DNA from: WRGA01 sp031553395
Lineage (GTDB): Bacteria; Bacteroidota; Bacteroidia; Bacteroidales; WRGA01
Assembly: GCA_031553395.1 (NCBI GenBank)
Contig: JAVBLR010000017.1
Location: 39,800 to 103,799, forward strand
Direction of reading: 5' to 3'
DNA length: 64,000 nucleotides
The translations under genes and the position numbers were made by a program. Shown piece after piece: positions 59,964 to 64,000 of the stretch; the first letter of the stretch is position 1, and every line of letters starts with the position of its first letter. The notes beneath the pieces were generated by a model. The model saw only the letters and a list, made by a program, of their open reading frames with translations. It had not been told where the DNA came from and made no database searches.

Positions 59964-62900
59964 ATAATTGGCACATTTTCCCCAGTTTCAACAAACCAAA
60001 TATACCCTTTGACTTGCATATAACCCATTTTTCCGATCAAGTTCATATAATCTTTCACTTGTTTGGTGTAAGATTTTTTCTCTTTTTCTCCGAATTTGTA
60101 ATCGACAACAATCACTTCATTGTTGCACATCATAATCCGGTCGGGACGTTTAAACCGGCCTTTGGGTTGGAGAATAACCGATTCGTTCAGGATTTTATAT
60201 TTCCCTGAAAACCAATCCAAAGTTTCCGGCCGGGATATTGCTTTTTGTAGCAATTCCCGGATTTTTATTGCTTCATCTTCCGAAATAGCTCCACTAAAGA
60301 TTTGCTCCTGAACAGCATTATCCAAATCCTCAACTACAAAAACCTTGCTTAGAATTTCATGCATCAGATTGCCATATTTCCGTTGTTCTTTCTCTTTGAA
60401 AAAGCCTTTTCCGTATAAACGCAATTGTAATCGGTCTTTTACATCTATTGAAGAAAATCCGGTCATTTTTTCCTGATGAATCGAAGATGCTTTTTCGGGT
60501 GAAGTTTGCCACCAATCACCATATTTGTATTGTAAAATTTCAACATTCCAATATTCCGATAAAGAAACAATAGTATAGCCTTCGGGAGTTGCAGATGCGT
60601 AATTATTCGAATTCGTAATGCAAAAATGCAACAAATCTCCCATGCTGTTTACTTCATTCTTTTTCGGCTTTGGCGACATCAGTATAAGTTCTTCTTTAGC
60701 ACGAGTAAATGCAACATAAGCCAAATTGAGATTGTCAATATAAGCATGCATTTTTTCATTCAGATAATCATCCTTAAAAATTGTATTTTGCAGATTTTTA
60801 GAATAACGAATGGGCAACAATGGTATTTCCCCAAAAGGCATTTTATCTGTATGCAACCATAAAATATTGGTAAGAAAAGCTTTATGATCAATTTCCCAAT
60901 CACAGAAAGGCATAATTACAGCTTTGAAACCCAATCCTTTGGATTTATGCACCGTAAGAATACGGATAGCATCCTGCGCTTCGGGCATCAAAATCGTTTT
61001 ACGGCTTCCGGTTTCGTCCCACCAAGAAAGGAAAGCGGATATATCTGCCGTATTTCGGGTCGAAAAATCAAGTACCATATCCTGGAAAGCCTGAATAAAA
61101 ACTGCTTCTCCAACTTCATTCTCGTTCGGATTATGTTGAGAAAAAAGCAATGCAATTAACCCTTCGGTAATTTCATACAACGACAGCTGTTTGAGTCGTT
61201 CCAACTCATTCATCATTTCTTCGGAAAAGTGTAATTCGGGCTGTATATTGTTCTTTTCCTTGTTGAACCGGAAATATTCAATCAGTACATTTTCGGGTGT
61301 TTCCTGTTTTTTTGACAATCCATATTCGTATGCAACCAATGCCTGATTAATACTTTCATTCGGATTCATCAAATAACGCAACATGCTTACCAATAAGCCC
61401 ACACTACGAGATTTACTGATAAATAATGCTTCGTCCGAGATTACATCATACGAATAATTAGTATCAGAATGAGACATCGAATATTGCAACAATGTATCGG
61501 CAACCTGAGCGCCTTCGTTTTTGGTTCGTACCAGAATAGCTATATCTTTCAGTTTAAATCCTTTATCCTGTAATTTTTCTATTGTTTGTGGAATTATTTC
61601 CAACGAATGTGCCTGCCAATCTTCGTATTCCTCCGTATCAATAAAGTTAATTTGCACATGTCCGTGTTTGTTTTCCATTTTTTCAGGAACTTTCTGATAC
61701 AGTTGTGCATAGACTTGTTTTATTTTTGAATTGAATCCACTTTCATCGTTTTCAGAAGGATTTTCAGTTTCAGTATTAAATTTATCCTGCAACACTTCCG
61801 AAGCCAATGTGAAAAAAGCATTATTAAATTCAATCACATTGCGGCAACTACGATAATTGGTGTCTAATACTTCTTCCTGAATACCTTCGTTTTTAAAATC
61901 GTATTTTATTTGTTCTTCCAGTAATTTCCAATCTGAGTTCCTCCAGCGGTAGATACTTTGTTTTACATCTCCCACAATCAAATCGAAATTTCCGGCATCC
62001 AGACTATCCTTAATCAACGGATAAAAGTTTTTCCATTGCATTCCAGATGTATCCTGAAATTCGTCAATCATGTAATTTTTAATTCTTACTCCAACTTTTT
62101 CATAGATAAAAGGCGTATCACTTTCCCCGATTACCAGATTGAGTAACTGGGTTGTATCCGACAGCAACATAATATTGTTATCGGCGGCATACTGACGAAT
62201 ATGTTTGTCGATATCGCCCAAAATACCTAATGTGTAAAAATATCGATTGATTTCAACTGCCGTTTGATACCGTATAAATGGTTCGCCGAATAATGTCAAA
62301 ACTTCTTTTACACAATCATTTAAACCTGAATGAAAAGCATTTTCTATTTGTGCTTTTTTTTCGGATGAAGTTTTGCCTGTCAGCCAGTTATCCAAATTAT
62401 TTTCTAGATTAATAAAAGTATTACTTGGCTCTTTTACATCTCCCGAAGCCCATTTAAAAAAATGAGAAAACGGACTGCGCGCTCCTCCTTTGAAATCAGC
62501 AACATCCAAATTTGATAATTGAATGATATTCAATCCTCTTTCTCCAATTTGTTTTAAGGATGATTCAAATTCATTTTTGATGATATTTATTTTCTTGATA
62601 TAGGCCGACATCGTTGTTTTATCGGATATAAACTGCTGAATATCATCACTGAATGCCTTGTAATTCTCTTTAAAAATTTCCTTTGATAAATCCTTGATAT
62701 CATTGCGGATATTCCAGCTTTTCCCATTTTCGACCTTATCTTCGGAATAACGAAGTAACCAATTGAGTAGTTGCTTATTATCATTCGAATCTAATTCCGA
62801 AAGCATTCCATCGACAGCTTCCGAAAGTACTTTTTCGGTATCTAATTCTAGATTATATCCGCCTTGTAATCCGATTTCGCGCGTAAAAGCCCGCATTGTC

Positions 62901-63235
62901 TGCTGAAAAAAACGGTCGATGGTACTTATCTGAAAAGCCGTATAATCATGCAAAATAGAAACCAATATCTTTTTGGCAGCAGGTTGAATCTCAGCCTCAT
63001 TGATCTTGGCCTCTTTTATCAGCATTTGGGTATAATCCGACTGTTTTTCTCCTCTTGCCAACACGTCTAACTCTTCGATTATCCGCTTCTTCATTTCGTC
63101 AGTAGCCTTATTCGTAAAGGTTACTGCCAAAATATGACGATAAGAAGACGGATGCTGAAAAAGCAATTTCAGATATTCGCCTGTAAGTTTAAATGTCTTT
63201 CCAGAGCCGGCAGATGCGCGATAGACGGTAATCAT
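59960..63235 (-). CDS. UvrD-type helicase with PD-(D/E)XK nuclease (AddA/RecB-like)
   Basis: 1091 residues. Walker A YRASAGSGKTFKLTGEYL at residues 5-22; helicase motif Ia HILAVTFTNKATDEMKKRII; motif II MIDEFQDTSGMQWKNF; motif III GDVKQSIYRWRNSDW; motif V RILTVHKSKGLGFKAVIMPF; motif VI LAYVAFTRAKEELILM. The C-terminal nuclease has VIVVDYKFGEKEKKSYTKQV (DxK-type). AddAB resects DNA ends for recombination and influences CRISPR spacer supply and phage defence. No AddB gene is adjacent. A strong promoter lies at 63283-63312. Confidence 0.93.
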   Translation of the reverse strand: MITVYRASAGSGKTFKLTGEYLKLLFQHPSSYRHILAVTFTNKATDEMKKRIIEELDVLARGEKQSDYTQMLIKEAKINEAEIQPAAKKILVSILHDYTAFQISTIDRFFQQTMRAFTREIGLQGGYNLELDTEKVLSEAVDGMLSELDSNDNKQLLNWLLRYSEDKVENGKSWNIRNDIKDLSKEIFKENYKAFSDDIQQFISDKTTMSAYIKKINIIKNEFESSLKQIGERGLNIIQLSNLDVADFKGGARSPFSHFFKWASGDVKEPSNTFINLENNLDNWLTGKTSSEKKAQIENAFHSGLNDCVKEVLTLFGEPFIRYQTAVEINRYFYTLGILGDIDKHIRQYAADNNIMLLSDTTQLLNLVIGESDTPFIYEKVGVRIKNYMIDEFQDTSGMQWKNFYPLIKDSLDAGNFDLIVGDVKQSIYRWRNSDWKLLEEQIKYDFKNEGIQEEVLDTNYRSCRNVIEFNNAFFTLASEVLQDKFNTETENPSENDESGFNSKIKQVYAQLYQKVPEKMENKHGHVQINFIDTEEYEDWQAHSLEIIPQTIEKLQDKGFKLKDIAILVRTKNEGAQVADTLLQYSMSHSDTNYSYDVISDEALFISKSRSVGLLVSMLRYLMNPNESINQALVAYEYGLSKKQETPENVLIEYFRFNKEKNNIQPELHFSEEMMNELERLKQLSLYEITEGLIALLFSQHNPNENEVGEAVFIQAFQDMVLDFSTRNTADISAFLSWWDETGSRKTILMPEAQDAIRILTVHKSKGLGFKAVIMPFCDWEIDHKAFLTNILWLHTDKMPFGEIPLLPIRYSKNLQNTIFKDDYLNEKMHAYIDNLNLAYVAFTRAKEELILMSPKPKKNEVNSMGDLLHFCITNSNNYASATPEGYTIVSLSEYWNVEILQYKYGDWWQTSPEKASSIHQEKMTGFSSIDVKDRLQLRLYGKGFFKEKEQRKYGNLMHEILSKVFVVEDLDNAVQEQIFSGAISEDEAIKIRELLQKAISRPETLDWFSGKYKILNESVILQPKGRFKRPDRIMMCNNEVIVVDYKFGEKEKKSYTKQVKDYMNLIGKMGYMQVKGYIWFVETGENVPII

Positions 63236-63282
63236 TTGAAGTTAAGAATTTAAGAAGGTTGTTTTTGCCAAAATGAAATAGA

Positions 63283-63312
63283 CAAATTTAATTATACTTT
63301 GAGAGATTTCAA
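63283..63312 (-). promoter_or_regulatory. promoter of the AddA-like gene
   Basis: On the minus strand: TTG (63312-63310), 19 nt, TAAATTTG (63290-63283), a full -33/-7 match. Leader about 42 nt. Confidence 0.8.
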
Positions 63313-63349
63313 AATGGATTAAAATGTTATGCTTTGCAGAAAGCAACCA

Positions 63350-63391
63350 CTTCCTCTGATAAATTCTATTTAAAATAGATAATGAGGGAAG
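63350..63391. other. long imperfect hairpin
   Basis: CTTCCTC (63350-63356) faces GAGGGAAG (63384-63391); an inner TCTATTT (63365-63371) faces AAATAGA (63373-63379). It lies between AddA and the CRISPR array. The 399-nt gap 63236-63634 otherwise has only the AddA promoter and a possible small frame. Confidence 0.5.
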
Positions 63392-63415
63392 ATTTTGAGA
63401 GGATTGTTTTTGCAG

Positions 63416-63523
63416 TCACGACGATATAAATAGGAATAAAACTAAAAACAATCCGATTATTCCGATAATTATTTTTACCAAAATATTCTTGCATGCTTTA
63501 AAAAAGACAATTGTAAGCGACAT
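63416..63523 (-). CDS. possible 35-residue single-pass membrane peptide
   Basis: A frame from the ATG ending at 63523 encodes MSLTIVFFKACKNILVKIII then GIIGLFLVLFLFISS: a short basic start and one hydrophobic helix. No ribosome-binding site or promoter is clear, and the AT-rich DNA makes hydrophobic frames easy by chance. It lies between AddA and the CRISPR array. Confidence 0.25.
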   Translation of the reverse strand: MSLTIVFFKACKNILVKIIIGIIGLFLVLFLFISS

Positions 63524-63634
63524 AATGCTCACTATGGAAAAAATTCCAACATATTTCAGATTTGTTTAATACAAAAATAACAGATTTTATTCCGGAAGCA
63601 ACACTTTTTCCGAAAATATAATATAATGATACAT

Positions 63635-64000
63635 GTTGTGAATTGCTTTCAAAATTGTATCTTAGTTCCTTGAAATACAGCTGTCGATTTTTGAACGCAA
63701 AAGCTGTGCCAGTTGTGAATTGCTTTCAAAATTGTATCTTAGTTCCTTGAAATACAGCAAGGCGAGAGCTATCATTGTATAACAGCCGTTGTGAATTGCT
63801 TTCAAAATTGTATCTTAGTTCCTTGAAATACAGCATCGAATTTCAAGAAGTCGTAAGCTCGGCAGTTGTGAATTGCTTTCAAAATTGTATCTTAGTTCCT
63901 TGAAATACAGCATTAGGTACATTTTCACATATGGCATTTCTGTTGTGAATTGCTTTCAAAATTGTATCTTAGTTCCTTGAAATACAGCGCATTTGAAATG
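63635..64000 (+). CRISPR. CRISPR array, five repeats in window, type II-C-like repeat
   Basis: Five identical 47-bp repeats start at 63635, 63712, 63788, 63865 and 63942; each begins GTTGTGAATTGC and ends TGAAATACAGC. Spacers: 63682-63711 (30), 63759-63787 (29), 63835-63864 (30), 63912-63941 (30), and 12 nt of a fifth at the edge. The repeat length and the GTTGTG start are typical of Bacteroidota type II-C (Cas9) arrays. No cas gene lies in the window; they should lie beyond 64000 if present. No degenerate terminal repeat is seen. Confidence 0.98.

Noticed and set aside
63339..63346. GAAAGCAA, complementary to GTTGTGAATTGCTTTC of the CRISPR repeat, as a tracrRNA anti-repeat
   Set aside because: Only 8 nt match and the next bases diverge; it is part of a small GCTTT-gcag-AAAGC hairpin. 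A real anti-repeat should pair over 15 nt or more.

Overview
The window is a low-GC chromosome segment from a Bacteroidota bacterium, most likely order Bacteroidales. The evidence is: promoters of the Bacteroides -33/-7 type (TTG, 19-20 nt, TAnnTTTG); type IX secretion (T9SS) sorting domains and a PorE-like protein; the yicC-gmk-nadD gene order; Bacteroidota-style efflux genes; and a 47-nt CRISPR repeat of the kind found in type II-C loci of this phylum. The species cannot be named. No rRNA or tRNA gene was found.

Layout. 1-5000: RND tripartite efflux operon on the minus strand (adaptor, pump, TolC running off the left edge). 5.2-12.8 kb: SUI1-like factor, folC, exported proteins of unknown function, a large AsmA protein and a DMT transporter. 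12.9-17.3 kb: lipoprotein/outer-membrane pair, a complete IS4-type insertion sequence, and a hemerythrin/LuxR pair. 17.3-18.0 kb: a large nested palindrome. 18.1-23.0 kb: two tandem C10 (streptopain) proteases with T9SS tails. 23.1-28.5 kb: YjbQ, PBP1a, zinc-type ABC genes without a permease, and an RsmI-like methylase. 28.7-32.4 kb: PorE-like protein, thyA, folA. 33.2-42.3 kb: a TetR-TolC-HlyD-ABC-ABC-permease-permease exporter cluster of the YbhGFSR type, interrupted by a zeta-toxin module and two four-helix-bundle (23S rRNA IVP-like) genes. 42.6-51.5 kb: lipoprotein, RluF, XRE regulator, BamA-like barrel, NfeD, RlmN, PdxA, ROK kinase, MNT-HEPN protein. 51.6-53.5 kb: small island of unknown membrane proteins. 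53.5-59.2 kb: LpxH, DUF59, RluA-type synthase, nadD-gmk-yicC, AmpG-like MFS. 59.2-63.2 kb: REP-associated Y1 transposase between mirrored hairpin triplets, then an AddA-like helicase-nuclease. 63.6-64.0 kb: start of a CRISPR array leaving the window.

The most unusual feature is the intergenic DNA. Many gaps are filled, often exactly from stop codon to start codon, by inverted arms built from 7-bp tandem units (other gaps use 8-10 bp units). The unit differs from gap to gap. These palindromes also run into the 5' ends of three membrane or export genes. In the exporter cluster one IVP-like gene is bracketed by inverted heptad arms, an arrangement that resembles rRNA intervening sequences. A second palindrome family shares outer arms but swaps its core.

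Functionally the window combines envelope biogenesis (AsmA, PBP1a, LpxH, BamA-like, PorE), export (RND and YbhFSR-type), folate/thymidylate metabolism (folC, thyA, folA), translation and RNA modification (SUI1-like, RlmN, RluF, RluA-type), and genome defence or mobility (CRISPR, AddA, zeta toxin, RAYT, IS4).
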